NCBI GenBank assembly: GCA_022836915.1
Contig: CP094668.1
Span: 3,968,001 to 4,032,000, forward strand
DNA length: 64,000 bases
From: Paenibacillus sp. OVF10
GTDB taxonomy: Bacteria > Bacillota > Bacilli > Paenibacillales > Paenibacillaceae
Direction: 5' to 3'
Shown: one piece after another, positions 1 to 9,180 of the stretch
Numbering within the stretch: the stretch's first letter is position 1
Layout: each line of letters begins with the position of its first letter
Translations under genes and position numbers: made by a program
The notes under the pieces: model-generated
Seen by the model: only the letters and a program-made list of their open reading frames with translations
What the model was told of the DNA's origin: nothing
The model's database searches: none

Positions 1-1
1 C

Positions 2-979
2 GGAACCCCAGACTTTTTTACCGGAAAGTCGATGCTCTTTGTTGATGAACCGGATCATCGTAGACTGCGTAGCCTGGTTTCCAAAGCGTTCACTCCAAGA
101 TATATGGAAAGCCTGCGTCCACGCGTCCAGGAAATTGCCGATGAGTTGATTGACCAATTCGAAGGAAAAGGAGAGATGGATCTTGTAAAAGACTATGCCT
201 ATCCTTTCCCAATCAACGTTATTTCCGAGATGTTGGGTATACCTCAGGAAGACCGACCTCAGATCCATGTATGGTCTGAAGCCATTGCAAAAGGTCTTGG
301 TTTTGGTAAACAGGACCCTGCAGTAGCGCAGCACTTGCGATCATTTGCAGAGTACACCTCACAGCTTGTGGCGAACAAACGAGTAGAACCTTCAGATGAC
401 CTCATCAGTCAATTAATTGTGATTGAGGAGGAGGGGGATCGATTGAATGAAGATGAATTAATATCCATGATCACGTTATTAATATTTGCTGGACATGAGA
501 CAACGTCCAATCTGATTGCAACCGGCTCTTATCTTCTTCTGACACATCCCGAACAACTGAAACAACTGAAACAAGATCTTAATCTGGTTCCTTCTGCGGT
601 GGAGGAGTTGTTACGATATAACGGACCCGCCACTTCTTCAGGTCCTCGTTATGCAACACAGGACACGGAGTTAGATGGACAATTGATTCAAAAAGGAGAT
701 GTTGTGATTCCCCTCCTGAAATCAGCGAATCGGGACGAACAGCAATTCACTGATCCGGAAGAATTGGATATTGAACGCAAAATAAAACGGCATTTGGCCT
801 TTGGACACGGCATCCATATGTGTCTTGGCGCTCCTCTTGCTCGTGTGGAGGGGGACGTGGCGTTTACTACGCTTTTACGTCGACTACCGGATCTTCAGCT
901 CAGCATTCCTCAGGAAGAGATTCATTGGCACTCTGCTTTGTCATCACAAGGATTGGCATCTTTGCCTGTTAAATTTTAA
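2..979 (+). CDS. Cytochrome P450, N-terminus outside the window
   Basis: Heme-thiolate monooxygenase, cytosolic and dependent on a separate ferredoxin or flavodoxin partner that is not seen here. The frame is open to the left edge, so the ATG at 32 is internal and the real start lies upstream. Visible P450 landmarks in order are the C-helix region (DEPDHRRLR), the I-helix oxygen-activation motif (FAGHETTSN), the K-helix ExxR (EELLR) and the heme-binding loop FGHGIHMCLG, whose Cys ligates iron. It resembles bacterial CYP107/CYP109-like soluble enzymes such as PksS and BioI. The substrate cannot be inferred because the 5' neighbours are missing. Confidence 0.93.
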   Translation, partial: GTPDFFTGKSMLFVDEPDHRRLRSLVSKAFTPRYMESLRPRVQEIADELIDQFEGKGEMDLVKDYAYPFPINVISEMLGIPQEDRPQIHVWSEAIAKGLGFGKQDPAVAQHLRSFAEYTSQLVANKRVEPSDDLISQLIVIEEEGDRLNEDELISMITLLIFAGHETTSNLIATGSYLLLTHPEQLKQLKQDLNLVPSAVEELLRYNGPATSSGPRYATQDTELDGQLIQKGDVVIPLLKSANRDEQQFTDPEELDIERKIKRHLAFGHGIHMCLGAPLARVEGDVAFTTLLRRLPDLQLSIPQEEIHWHSALSSQGLASLPVKF

Positions 980-1142
980 TAGATGAACTTAGTATGACTC
1001 ACTGAGTATGACGAAATGTCGTCATACTCTTTATTTGTATTGATGATAGAATGGAATGAATAGAGGTTAGCCGTGTCATTGAACGATCCTTAATTGTGAA
1101 GGATAAAATGGTTACATAATTTTTGTTGTGGAGGTAAACTAT

Positions 1143-1381
1143 ATGAATAAAGATGAGTTTTTTATGCATAAAGCCATTGAGATTGCTTCTGCAAGCTCGC
1201 AAAGAAGGAAACGAACCATTCGGCCCATCATCAATTAGCGGAAATTGCTGGTGGCAACATCATGATCGCGTGTGAAGGAGTATTTGACAAAAGTCCTCAA
1301 AAGCCTGAAGTAACAGGGGAATTACTTAATGTAGAGGGCTTGAAATTCTTCGAGGGATATCAATTTCATTCCAAGTCGTAA
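1143..1381 (+). pseudogene. Nucleoside/cytidine deaminase-family relic
   Basis: Pieces of a zinc-dependent nucleoside deaminase are recognisable in different frames. ATG 1143 gives MNKDEFFMHKAIEIAS. A shifted frame then continues QARKEGNEPFG, the family's N-terminal signature. A third frame from about 1227 gives a C-terminal tail with AGGNIMIACEGVFDKS and EVTGELLNVEGLKFFEGY. The catalytic core with HAE and PCxxC zinc motifs is missing, so about half the usual length is gone. Unlike the single-base breaks elsewhere, this is an internal deletion, so I call it a genuine degraded gene. A ribosome binding site (GGAGG, 1130-1134) precedes the ATG. The family assignment rests on short motifs. Confidence 0.5.
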
Positions 1382-1917
1382 TCCGGTCAAAAAAATAATT
1401 TTTGATAATTGCTTGATTTTTTTTCAACGTCTGATAGTGTAAGACCTGTGATTTTGGGAAGTTAATTTATCAATATGAATTAGAGCTTTCCAGCAGATAA
1501 TTTTGACCACTTCACCAGGAAGTTAAGGCCATACGGACAGCCGGGTCAAACGCCGATTGGCAACTTACGTTGCTTTATTGATTGAGTTCAAAGCTCAAAT
1601 TTTATAAGTTGGTTACTTTACAACCAGTGCAATTGCACATCAACTTGTGAAACGGTCAATAAGAGTGGTAAAGGCGAATTATTTGCTATATAGACTCTGA
1701 TCCAATATTGATATACATGAAGGAGCTTTCCGCCAAAGGAGTTCTTATGAACTTTTTTGGTCATGGAGACTTCACGTCTTTTTTATGATGTATATCGATA
1801 AGCAAGTGTGATGATGCGCGATTGCGGGCATTTTTCACCTTGCTTTTTTTGTTGTCTTGTTGTTGTCATCGTATTAAACCAATAAAAAAAATACATATTG
1901 GGATAGGAGAATGTAAA
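1382..1917. other. Gene-free stretch upstream of the polyamine genes
   Basis: No convincing gene on either strand. The 3' part contains short T-tailed hairpin-like segments (GTTC/GAAC around 1740-1757) and a 23-codon reading frame from ATG 1718 without a clear ribosome binding site. It could be a leader for the carboxynorspermidine genes, but I recognise no riboswitch class here. Confidence 0.4.
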
Positions 1918-3156
1918 ATGGGAAAAGCACTAATCATCGGCGCCGGCGGCGTTGCTTCCGTGGCAGTACACAAATGCGTTCAAAACAGCGAAGTTTTTGA
2001 GGAAATCTGCATCGCGAGTCGTACAAAATCCAAATGTGATGAGCTCAAAGCCAAGCTGGACGGCGGAAAAACAAAAATCACGACAGCACAAGTAGATGCT
2101 GATAATGTTGACGAACTGATCGCTCTGATCAACGAAGTTAAACCGGATATCGTAATGAACCTTGCTTTGCCGTATCAAGATCTGACAATCATGGATGCTT
2201 GCCTTGCAACTAAAACAAATTACATGGACACAGCAAACTATGAGCCACATGATACAGCGAAGTTTGAATACAGCTGGCAATGGGATTACAAAGAGCGTTT
2301 TGAACAAGCAGGCATCACTGCATTGCTCGGTAGTGGGTTTGACCCAGGCGTGACAGGCGTATTCTCCGCTTATGCCCTGAAGCACTACTTTGACGAAATT
2401 GAGTACATCGACATTTTGGACTGCAATGGCGGCGATCACGGCTATCCGTTCGCAACCAACTTCAACCCTGAGATCAACATTCGCGAAGTATCTGCGAACG
2501 GAAGATACTGGGAGAATGGTGAATGGATTGAAACAAAACCGATGGAAATCAAACGTGTCTACGACTTCAAAGAAGTTGGCGAGAAAGACATGTACCTGTT
2601 GTACCATGAGGAACTGGAATCTTTGGCAAAAAACATGCCAGGTCTTAAACGTATCCGTTTCTTCATGACATTTGGTCAAAGCTACCTGACTCACTTGAAA
2701 GCTCTTGAAAATGTAGGCATGACTTCAATCGAGCCTATTGAATATGAAGGTAAACAAATTATTCCACTGCAATTCCTGAAAGCAGTACTGCCTGATCCAG
2801 CATCCCTTGGACCACGTACTGTAGGTAAAACAAACATCGGTTGTATTTTCAAAGGTAAAAAAGATGGTCAAGACAAAACATATTATGTATACAATATCTG
2901 TGATCACCAAGAGTGTTACAAAGAAGTGGGTTCCCAAGCGATCTCTTACACAACAGGCGTTCCAGCTATGATCGGTGCAGCAATGGTCATGACAGGCAAA
3001 TGGAACAAACCAGGCGTATACAATGTAGAAGAGTTCAACCCAGATCCATTCATGGAAGAGTTGAACAAATGGGGTCTCCCATGGGTAGAAGACTTCAACC
3101 CGGTACTCGTTGATGAGCTGCCAGAAGAAGTTAAAGAATCGGAGCTTGTTCGTTAA
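1918..3156 (+). CDS. Carboxynorspermidine synthase (saccharopine dehydrogenase family)
   Basis: NAD(P)H-dependent enzyme that condenses L-aspartate beta-semialdehyde with a diamine (putrescine or diaminopropane), giving carboxyspermidine or carboxynorspermidine. This is the alternative polyamine route that does not use decarboxylated SAM. The protein is 412 residues, usual for the family. It has an N-terminal Rossmann glycine motif (ALIIGAGGVASVAVHK) and the conserved segment GSGFDPGVTGVFSAYA. I chose ATG 1918 because ATAGGAGAA precedes it; the frame is open further upstream without a good site. The decarboxylase follows directly, which makes the assignment strong. Confidence 0.92.
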   Translation: MGKALIIGAGGVASVAVHKCVQNSEVFEEICIASRTKSKCDELKAKLDGGKTKITTAQVDADNVDELIALINEVKPDIVMNLALPYQDLTIMDACLATKTNYMDTANYEPHDTAKFEYSWQWDYKERFEQAGITALLGSGFDPGVTGVFSAYALKHYFDEIEYIDILDCNGGDHGYPFATNFNPEINIREVSANGRYWENGEWIETKPMEIKRVYDFKEVGEKDMYLLYHEELESLAKNMPGLKRIRFFMTFGQSYLTHLKALENVGMTSIEPIEYEGKQIIPLQFLKAVLPDPASLGPRTVGKTNIGCIFKGKKDGQDKTYYVYNICDHQECYKEVGSQAISYTTGVPAMIGAAMVMTGKWNKPGVYNVEEFNPDPFMEELNKWGLPWVEDFNPVLVDELPEEVKESELVR

Positions 3157-3157
3157 A

Positions 3158-4285
3158 ATGCGGTTCGAGCAATTACCGACCCCATGTTTTGTTGTTGACG
3201 AGGCGCTTATCGAGAGAAACCTGAAAATCCTGAACGGTGTTATGCAGCGTACAGGTGCCAAAATCGTGCTCGCTCAAAAAGCATTTTCCATGACTGCGAT
3301 GTATCCACTGATTGGAGAATACCTGAGCGGCGCTACGGCGAGTGGTTTGTATGAAGCACGCCTGGGCCACGAGGAAATGGGCAAAGAGAACCATGTCTTC
3401 GCTCCGGCATATCGCGCAGAAGAGATCGACGAGATTCTCTCCATCTGCGACCATATTATTTTTAATTCTTTTTCACAGCTTGCCAAATTCAAGGATAAGG
3501 CGCTTCAAGCTGGCCGTAAGGTCGGTTTGCGCGTCAATCCTGAATGCTCTACCCAAGAAGGACACGAGATCTACGATCCGTGTTCTCCGGGTTCGCGTTT
3601 TGGCGCGAAACAAGAGGATTTCCAAGCAGATCTGTTGGAAGGTGTCTCCGGACTGCACTTCCACACACTGTGTCAGCAAAATTCCGACGATCTGGAGACT
3701 ACGTTGAACGCAGTAGTTGAGAAGTTTGGACAATGGCTGCCACAAATGGAATGGATCAACTTCGGTGGTGGACACCATATCACACGTGAAGATTATGATA
3801 TTCCAAGGTTGGAAGCTTGCATCAAACGTATGCAGAACGACTATGGCCTGGAAGTATATCTGGAGCCAGGAGAAGCTGTTGCGCTGAACGCGGGTTATCT
3901 CGTGACTTCTGTGCTGGACTTCCATAAAAACGGAATGGACATCGCTATTCTGGATACTTCAGCTACGTGTCATATGCCGGATGTGCTGGAAATGCCATAT
4001 CGCCCGCCGCTGATCGGTTCGGGAGAAGTAGGCGAGAAAGCCCATCTGTATCGTCTTGGTGGACAAACATGTCTGTCTGGTGACGTAATTGGGGACTATT
4101 CATTCGATCAGCCTTTGCAAGAAGGCGACCGTCTGGTATTCGAGGACATGGCGATTTACTCCATGGTGAAAACCAACACGTTCAACGGCATGCCGCTTCC
4201 AGCGATTGCAGTCAAAAGAAAAGACGGCGATTGCGAAGTTGTTCGCGAATTCGGATATCAGGATTTCAAAATGAGGCTGGCATAA
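3158..4285 (+). CDS. nspC: Carboxynorspermidine/carboxyspermidine decarboxylase
   Basis: PLP enzyme of the alanine-racemase/ornithine-decarboxylase fold that removes CO2 from carboxy(nor)spermidine, giving (nor)spermidine. It is 375 residues from ATG 3158, one base after the upstream stop codon. The GGAG at 3141 lies inside the previous gene, so translation is probably coupled. The PLP lysine is K41 in LAQKAFSM. Also visible are the GLHFHTLC segment, the phosphate-binding GGGH, and EPGEAV. The two-gene operon ends at a strong hairpin at 4338. Confidence 0.93.
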   Translation: MRFEQLPTPCFVVDEALIERNLKILNGVMQRTGAKIVLAQKAFSMTAMYPLIGEYLSGATASGLYEARLGHEEMGKENHVFAPAYRAEEIDEILSICDHIIFNSFSQLAKFKDKALQAGRKVGLRVNPECSTQEGHEIYDPCSPGSRFGAKQEDFQADLLEGVSGLHFHTLCQQNSDDLETTLNAVVEKFGQWLPQMEWINFGGGHHITREDYDIPRLEACIKRMQNDYGLEVYLEPGEAVALNAGYLVTSVLDFHKNGMDIAILDTSATCHMPDVLEMPYRPPLIGSGEVGEKAHLYRLGGQTCLSGDVIGDYSFDQPLQEGDRLVFEDMAIYSMVKTNTFNGMPLPAIAVKRKDGDCEVVREFGYQDFKMRLA

Positions 4286-4337
4286 TTACTTCATTATATA
4301 GTAAACATTAATATAGAAATGAAATTAAAACAAAGAA

Positions 4338-4364
4338 GGGAACCTGGAGACAGGTTCCCTTTTT
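4338..4364 (+). terminator. Intrinsic terminator after nspC
   Basis: GGGAACCTG stem, GAGA loop, CAGGTTCCC, then a T run. A 9-bp perfect stem. Confidence 0.93.
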
Positions 4365-4469
4365 AACGTTAACTGATGTTTAATGATTAGATTTAATGAT
4401 GTTTATCAGTGAGGTTAGATGAATGTTTACCGGTATTGAGCCGACTTGGCTTCAACTTCAGTTTTCGGG

Positions 4470-5243
4470 TTAATTTTGTGGTTTCGAGGCTGCTCTTGCT
4501 GCATATGGAAAGATCGGTTCTCTGAGCTTAAAGTCATACGTCAACCCATCCACAATGCCGACTACACTTTCACTGTCATACAACTGCAGCAAAAAACCAG
4601 CCATTTGTTCTGCCGTATGGAATTTGGGAACTCTGCCCTCATATTCAAACTCCTCTACATTAAAGGAAAGTTTCGCAAATTCCGTCTCGGTTGCAGCCGG
4701 TGCGAGCACTTTGGCTTGCATTGCTGCGTTCTTGCCTCTCAACTCCTGCGCAAGCCCTTCCGTAAAGGCACTTACATAGAACTTGGTTGCGCAGTAGGTT
4801 ACTGCATCGGCTACAATCGTATATCCACCACCAGAGGAGATATTAATGATCTGTGTGCCATCAACATTTGCATAATCACGTACATACAGGGAAGAAAGAA
4901 TCGTAAGAGCTTCTATATTTAGATGAAGCATCTGCTCAATTTTGGGCAGGTGTTGTTCGCCCACGGAAGCAAAATTCCCGAATCCGGCGTTGTTAATCCA
5001 CGTCTCAATGGAGTAAGCTTGAAGACTCTCATAGAAATCATGCACATTAGTTGCAATGGACAGATTCACTGTACGAATGACAACATCCAGATCAGGATTG
5101 ATTTCAGCTACTTTTGCTTTTAATTTGTCTAATTCATCGGTTCTGCGTGCTGCCAGGATCATATTTTTGCCACGAGCTGCAAAAGCTAAAGCCGCTTCAT
5201 ATCCAATGCCCGAACTGGCACCGGTAATCACTGTGTATTTCAT
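4470..5243 (-). CDS. Short-chain dehydrogenase/reductase
   Basis: Cytosolic NAD(P)-dependent oxidoreductase of the classical SDR family, 257 residues. It has the cofactor motif TGASSGIG near the N-terminus, NNAG in the middle, and the catalytic Ser (NISSGGG) and YxxxK (YCATK). The start is set at ATG 5243 because GGAGGAATTCCC lies directly upstream. A divergent MerR-type regulator sits across a short shared promoter region, so that regulator probably controls this gene. The substrate is unknown; a DltE/YqjQ-like carbonyl reductase is the nearest match I can give. Confidence 0.88.
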   Translation of the reverse strand: MKYTVITGASSGIGYEAALAFAARGKNMILAARRTDELDKLKAKVAEINPDLDVVIRTVNLSIATNVHDFYESLQAYSIETWINNAGFGNFASVGEQHLPKIEQMLHLNIEALTILSSLYVRDYANVDGTQIINISSGGGYTIVADAVTYCATKFYVSAFTEGLAQELRGKNAAMQAKVLAPAATETEFAKLSFNVEEFEYEGRVPKFHTAEQMAGFLLQLYDSESVVGIVDGLTYDFKLREPIFPYAARAASKPQN

Positions 5244-5307
5244 GGGAATTCCTCCTGGATCTGATTTCATTTTTTATTGTGATGTGACCACGAGTTGATT
5301 ATACTGA

Positions 5308-5323
5308 TTAGAGCTTACTCTAA
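5308..5323. promoter_or_regulatory. Candidate MerR operator between SDR and merR-type gene
   Basis: TTAGAG-CTTA-CTCTAA, an inverted repeat with 6-bp arms in the divergent promoter region. It has the form recognised by AdhR-like MerR proteins (TTAGAGT...ACTCTAA), overlapping the promoter spacer. Confidence 0.65.
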
Positions 5324-5354
5324 GTCAAGCGGGAAAATGGAAGGGAGGTTAACC

Positions 5355-5710
5355 ATGCATACCATTGGTGAAGTGGCAGAATTACTCCATATCAGTGCAC
5401 ATACGTTGCGTTATTATGAGAAGGAACAGATTGTAACTCCTCTCCGAGATGCGAGTGGAGACAGGCGGTACAACGAGTCACACCTGAAATGGCTGCAATT
5501 TGTAATTAAATTAAAAGAGACTCAGATGCCCATTGCTACCATTAAGAAGTATGCGTCCTTGTTTCAGGAAGGGGGCATACGGCGGCGGATCGTTTGAAGT
5601 TACTGGAGGAGCATAAAGAGTCGATTCAAAAACAGATGCATATACTTAACACAGCAGATGAGATGCTTGAGCATAAAATTTCGTCGTATCGGACGCTCAT
5701 CGGACAATGA
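5355..5710 (+). CDS. MerR-family transcriptional regulator (one frame break)
   Basis: Small DNA-binding activator or repressor. The N-terminal winged helix reads MHTIGEVAELLHISAHTLRY, followed by DRRYNESHLKWL and a C-terminal dimerisation coiled coil (LEEHKESIQKQMHIL). The start ATG 5355 is preceded by GGGAGGTTAACC. The frame breaks at the G5 run 5571-5575. One extra G restores a 118-residue protein ending at 5710, a normal length for this subgroup. It has no cysteine cluster for metal sensing, and probably regulates the divergent SDR through the palindrome at 5308. Confidence 0.85.
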
Positions 5711-5799
5711 ACTAACACACACAAATGACGATCTATTGCCAAAACAGTGATTTTTATTATAGACTGTTTTTTATCGGTTGTTCATCAAGGGGAAATGCA

Positions 5800-6672
5800 A
5801 TGCATCAAAACAGAAAACAAAAGTCAAACAAGTTAAAGATTCTCTCCAAAGTATTATTGATTATCATTGGGGGATTTATAACGGCATATGGTCTCGAAGC
5901 CATATTGATCCCGAATAATGTCTCAGATGGTGGTGTCACAGGTCTGAGTATCGTAGGATCACAGCTGTTCGGATTACCACTGGGGATGCTCATCGGGATT
6001 ATTAACATTCCATTTGTGTGGCTCGGGTACAAGCAAATCGGAAAAAGCTTTGCCTTATATTCGATCATCGGTATTGCTTCACTCGCAATCAGCACCAGTC
6101 TGATGCACCATGTACCAACCATCATTGAAGGTGATACCTTGCTTGTTACGGTTGTTGGCGGGATTATTATCGGTTTTGGTATGGGACTTGCATTACGTAA
6201 TGGTGGCGCATTGGATGGCATAGATATGCTGGCTGTACTCCTTTCGCGAAAAGTACCTTTTGGAACCAGTGATCTCATTCTGTTCCTCAACATGTTTGTA
6301 TTTATTGTCGTTTCTACCGTGTTTGGTCTGCAAGGCGCGATCTTGTCAGGACTTGCGTATTTCATTGCTTCTAAAGTGATACATATTGTTGAAGAGGGCT
6401 TGAGCGGCTCCAAAACGTTTAAAATTATTACGAATCAACCTGAGATTATGGTTGAAACTATTCGTGACCGTCTAGGTCGTGGTGCAACGTACACTGAGGC
6501 GTACGGTGGCTATTCTAATGAACAGTTCAAGGAAATCACTTGTGTCATTAACCGGATGGAAGAGAGTAAAATTAAAGATATCATTCACGAAATTGACCCA
6601 ACTGCCTTTGTAGTCGTATATGATGTAGCTGAAGTCAGAGGTGGTAATTTCAAAAAGAAAGATATTCACTAA
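5800..6672 (+). CDS. YitT/DUF161 family membrane protein
   Basis: Integral membrane protein of unknown function, 290 residues. It has about five hydrophobic segments in the first two thirds (for example VLLIIIGGFITAYG, VTVVGGIIIGFGMG), then a C-terminal cytosolic DUF2179 domain (about 200-285) with GRGATYTEAYGGYS. The start ATG 5800 has AAGGGGAA upstream. It stands alone and ends in its own terminator. Members are often annotated only as YitT; the DUF2179 part is thought to be a ligand-binding module. Confidence 0.9.
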   Translation: MHQNRKQKSNKLKILSKVLLIIIGGFITAYGLEAILIPNNVSDGGVTGLSIVGSQLFGLPLGMLIGIINIPFVWLGYKQIGKSFALYSIIGIASLAISTSLMHHVPTIIEGDTLLVTVVGGIIIGFGMGLALRNGGALDGIDMLAVLLSRKVPFGTSDLILFLNMFVFIVVSTVFGLQGAILSGLAYFIASKVIHIVEEGLSGSKTFKIITNQPEIMVETIRDRLGRGATYTEAYGGYSNEQFKEITCVINRMEESKIKDIIHEIDPTAFVVVYDVAEVRGGNFKKKDIH

Positions 6673-6677
6673 CATAC

Positions 6678-6721
6678 AAAAACGCGCTGACAGGAGAAAT
6701 ACTCTTGCTAGCGCGTTTTTG
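6678..6721. terminator. Terminator after yitT-like gene, probably bidirectional
   Basis: AAAAACGCGCT and AGCGCGTTTTT form an 11-bp stem around a 21-nt loop. It serves the convergent cyclase-family gene as well. Confidence 0.85.
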
Positions 6722-6745
6722 TTTTACCATATGTATATAAAAAAA

Positions 6746-7417
6746 TCAAGCTTCCGTAAAAACTGTACTGAAGCTACTGTCAACACCTTCAATATACAAT
6801 GGAACAGCATATACCTTTTCAATTCCAGATAAATCATGGTTTAAATTCATATCCTCTATAAGTAGAATGAACTTGCCATCAACCCGACCTTTCCCGAGCA
6901 TAATCTGATGAAAAGTGATAGCTTCATCCACATGAATCACAGAGCCAGAAGAGATCATATCCATTCCAACTGCTCTCAATGAATCAAAAACCATCAGGTA
7001 ACTTGCAGCATCTGCTGCAAACCCTGGGTTATGATTACTGTAACGAACAGGGTCAGATGATCGAAAAGTTCCAAAACCTGTACGTATGAGTAGTAGATCA
7101 GAGCCAGCGATCTGGTGTTCATACGGCTCCAGGTCAGCTTTTGTAATAAGTTCATCATCACCTTTGGGGATATCGAGGATTGTTGGATGAGTAAAGATAA
7201 AGTAGTCTATTGGAATCTCGCTTATTTTTAGACCTTGCGGATTGAAATGCCAAGGCCCGTCAATATGAGTTCCATTATGGTCGAGAGATGTGATGATAAA
7301 TTGGTTATACAGATCTCCTTGATCTATGCTGGACTGCTGCTGAATCTCAACAGGAGGGTTATCTTTATAAACGGGAGTATTTACACTAAGAGGATAGGAC
7401 AAGAGGATCCGCTTCAT
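6746..7417 (-). CDS. Cyclase-family metal hydrolase (kynurenine formamidase-like)
   Basis: Member of the putative cyclase family (PF04199), 223 residues. The metal-binding signature HNGTHIDGPWH near residue 48 is typical of bacterial arylformamidases and related amidohydrolases. A C-terminal Glu/His region is also present (VIHVDEAITFHQI). ATG 7417 has AAAGGAGAG upstream. There are no tryptophan catabolism genes nearby, so kynurenine formamidase is only one option; another amide or lactone hydrolase is equally possible. Confidence 0.85.
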   Translation of the reverse strand: MKRILLSYPLSVNTPVYKDNPPVEIQQQSSIDQGDLYNQFIITSLDHNGTHIDGPWHFNPQGLKISEIPIDYFIFTHPTILDIPKGDDELITKADLEPYEHQIAGSDLLLIRTGFGTFRSSDPVRYSNHNPGFAADAASYLMVFDSLRAVGMDMISSGSVIHVDEAITFHQIMLGKGRVDGKFILLIEDMNLNHDLSGIEKVYAVPLYIEGVDSSFSTVFTEA

Positions 7418-7583
7418 CTGTTGTTCTCTCCTTTATGTCACACAGTTTCTATATAATGTTTGGTGAATGTATGGACTCATATTATGAAAGGAATCGGTAT
7501 TTCATGCATAAGTACAGCTCTCTTATGGAAAACTTCTATAGTGCGAATACAATGCATGATTTCATGTATGGGAGGTTAGCATA

Positions 7584-7778
7584 GTGACAAAACAAGACCC
7601 GCAAGAGCTTTTGAAGCAAAAACACGAGCTGGATGAACAAAAAAGACAGTTCACTAATTTTTCGCGGAATATTTCTGGTCATGGTGAGGTTGAAGCTGGT
7701 CAAGAGTTCAGTGTTGACCGGGTACCAGATGATCAAAACCGTATGAAATCGGTTGAGAACAGACGCGGCGAAGTCTAA
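7584..7778 (+). CDS. Small conserved-looking hydrophilic protein, 64 aa
   Basis: GTG start with GGAGGT seven bases upstream, and a terminator after the stop, so expression is likely. The protein is charged and probably helical at its N-terminus (QELLKQKHELDEQKRQ). It has no membrane segment and no cysteine. I do not recognise the family, and function is unknown. Confidence 0.65.
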   Translation: MTKQDPQELLKQKHELDEQKRQFTNFSRNISGHGEVEAGQEFSVDRVPDDQNRMKSVENRRGEV

Positions 7779-7794
7779 AACGTTACAACATAAG

Positions 7795-7820
7795 CCGATC
7801 CTTTCATGGATCGGTTTATT
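7795..7820 (+). terminator. Terminator after the small protein gene
   Basis: CCGATCC-TTTCAT-GGATCGG followed by TTTATT. Confidence 0.85.
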
Positions 7821-7994
7821 CGTGTGGAGCAGTGTGATGAACAAAGAATATGTATTGTAATTGCACATAGGAGAGTATATAGGTGGTGGTCAATCGTTGT
7901 AAAAGGTCGTATATTATTAATATGTCGATTGTGGGATTGAATATGGACCACATCGCAATATGATAAACGATTTTACATAGAAGGACGGGAAAAA

Positions 7995-9128
7995 ATGGAC
8001 TTTAAACCGCTTGCTTCATTTATTGACCGCATGACATCCTGGCGCATTCCGTGGGCAGAGGTGCTGGTGATGCATCGAAATGATACCGTTTTCCATTATC
8101 GTAATGGTTACGCCAATCTGGAGGAGAAAACGCCCATTGGTGATGGAGCGATCTTCAATCTATACTCCATGACCAAAATCATGACCTGCGTTGCAGGCTT
8201 GCAACTGGTGGAAAGAGGCGAAATGCTGTTAAGTGATCCACTGTCCGATTATCTGCCAGAATATGCTGATATGACGGTGAAGAAAACGATGGCGAACGGT
8301 GAGATTCGGCTGGAAAATGCGACAAGAGCCATTACAGTGCGCGATTTGTTCACCATGACTGCCGGTTTCTCCTATGACGTGGGTAATCCAAGCATTCAGG
8401 AAGCCGTCAAAAGAACCGACGGAACATTGCCGACACGTGACTTTGCGAGAGCGCTTGCAAAAGAACCGTTGCTGTTTGAACCAGGAACACACTGGAATTA
8501 CAGCATGTGCCATGATGTGCTGGGAGCCTTGATTGAAGTGGTCAGTGGTAAAAGCTTTGGTACGTATCTCCGGGACGAAATCACCGGACCACTGGGTATG
8601 AATGATACAGCGTTTAATCTGAACGATGAGCAGCAGAAGCGCCTGATTCCGCAGTATGCTTATAATGATGAGCTTGAAAAGGCTGTACGTATGGATGGTA
8701 ATGGATTCCGTGTGGGTACCGAGCTGGAGAGCGGCGGTGCTGGGTTATTGTCAACCGTTAGTGATTATGCACGTTTTCTGAACGCACTTACTGGGCTTGG
8801 TACAAGTCCTGAAGGTGTACGCATTTTGTCACAAGCTTCAGTGGAACTGATGCGAACGGATCACCTGAACGAGATGACTCGCGGTGATTATTCGTGGGAT
8901 CATATGTATGGATACGGCTATGGACTAGGTGTTCGTACACATATCTCCAAAGCAGGCAGTGGTTCGCTGAGCCCACTGGGTGAATTTGGATGGAGTGGTG
9001 CTGCTGGTTGTATGGCCATTATTGATCCGGATTCAGAGCTTACGGTCATGTATGCCCAGCATCTGCTCAACAGTCAGGAACCATATGTTCAACGACGCTT
9101 ACGTAATGTGGTATACTCCTGCCTATAA
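7995..9128 (+). CDS. Beta-lactamase-related serine hydrolase
   Basis: Class C beta-lactamase/esterase fold, 377 residues, no signal peptide, so probably cytosolic. The SxxK nucleophile motif is SMTK near residue 58, the second motif is Tyr-Ser (NYSMCHDVLG), and the third region is GWSGAAG near the C-terminus. These features fit EstB-type esterases or D-aminopeptidase-like enzymes better than true beta-lactamases. ATG 7995 follows AAGGACGGG. It is monocistronic with its own terminator. Confidence 0.9.
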   Translation: MDFKPLASFIDRMTSWRIPWAEVLVMHRNDTVFHYRNGYANLEEKTPIGDGAIFNLYSMTKIMTCVAGLQLVERGEMLLSDPLSDYLPEYADMTVKKTMANGEIRLENATRAITVRDLFTMTAGFSYDVGNPSIQEAVKRTDGTLPTRDFARALAKEPLLFEPGTHWNYSMCHDVLGALIEVVSGKSFGTYLRDEITGPLGMNDTAFNLNDEQQKRLIPQYAYNDELEKAVRMDGNGFRVGTELESGGAGLLSTVSDYARFLNALTGLGTSPEGVRILSQASVELMRTDHLNEMTRGDYSWDHMYGYGYGLGVRTHISKAGSGSLSPLGEFGWSGAAGCMAIIDPDSELTVMYAQHLLNSQEPYVQRRLRNVVYSCL

Positions 9129-9156
9129 CTCATATCGTATTCGTAGTTACTTGAAG

Positions 9157-9180
9157 AGCCGCTATATTAGCGGCTTTTTT
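9157..9180 (+). terminator. Terminator after serine hydrolase
   Basis: AGCCGCTA-TAT-TAGCGGCT followed by T6. Confidence 0.93.

Noticed and set aside
999..1202. 67-codon minus-strand frame near the deaminase relic
   Set aside because: No ribosome binding site and low-complexity composition; the plus strand carries recognisable deaminase pieces.
1400..1820. Riboswitch upstream of the polyamine operon
   Set aside because: I compared it mentally with SAM, lysine, guanidine, TPP, glycine and c-di-GMP consensus cores and found no match.
1930..2694. 254-codon reading frame opposite the carboxynorspermidine synthase gene
   Set aside because: It lies entirely antisense to a strongly conserved enzyme, has odd Cys/His/Phe-rich composition and no ribosome binding site.
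2725..3261. 178-codon frame on the minus strand across the polyamine gene junction
   Set aside because: Spans two real genes in antisense and has no ribosome binding site.
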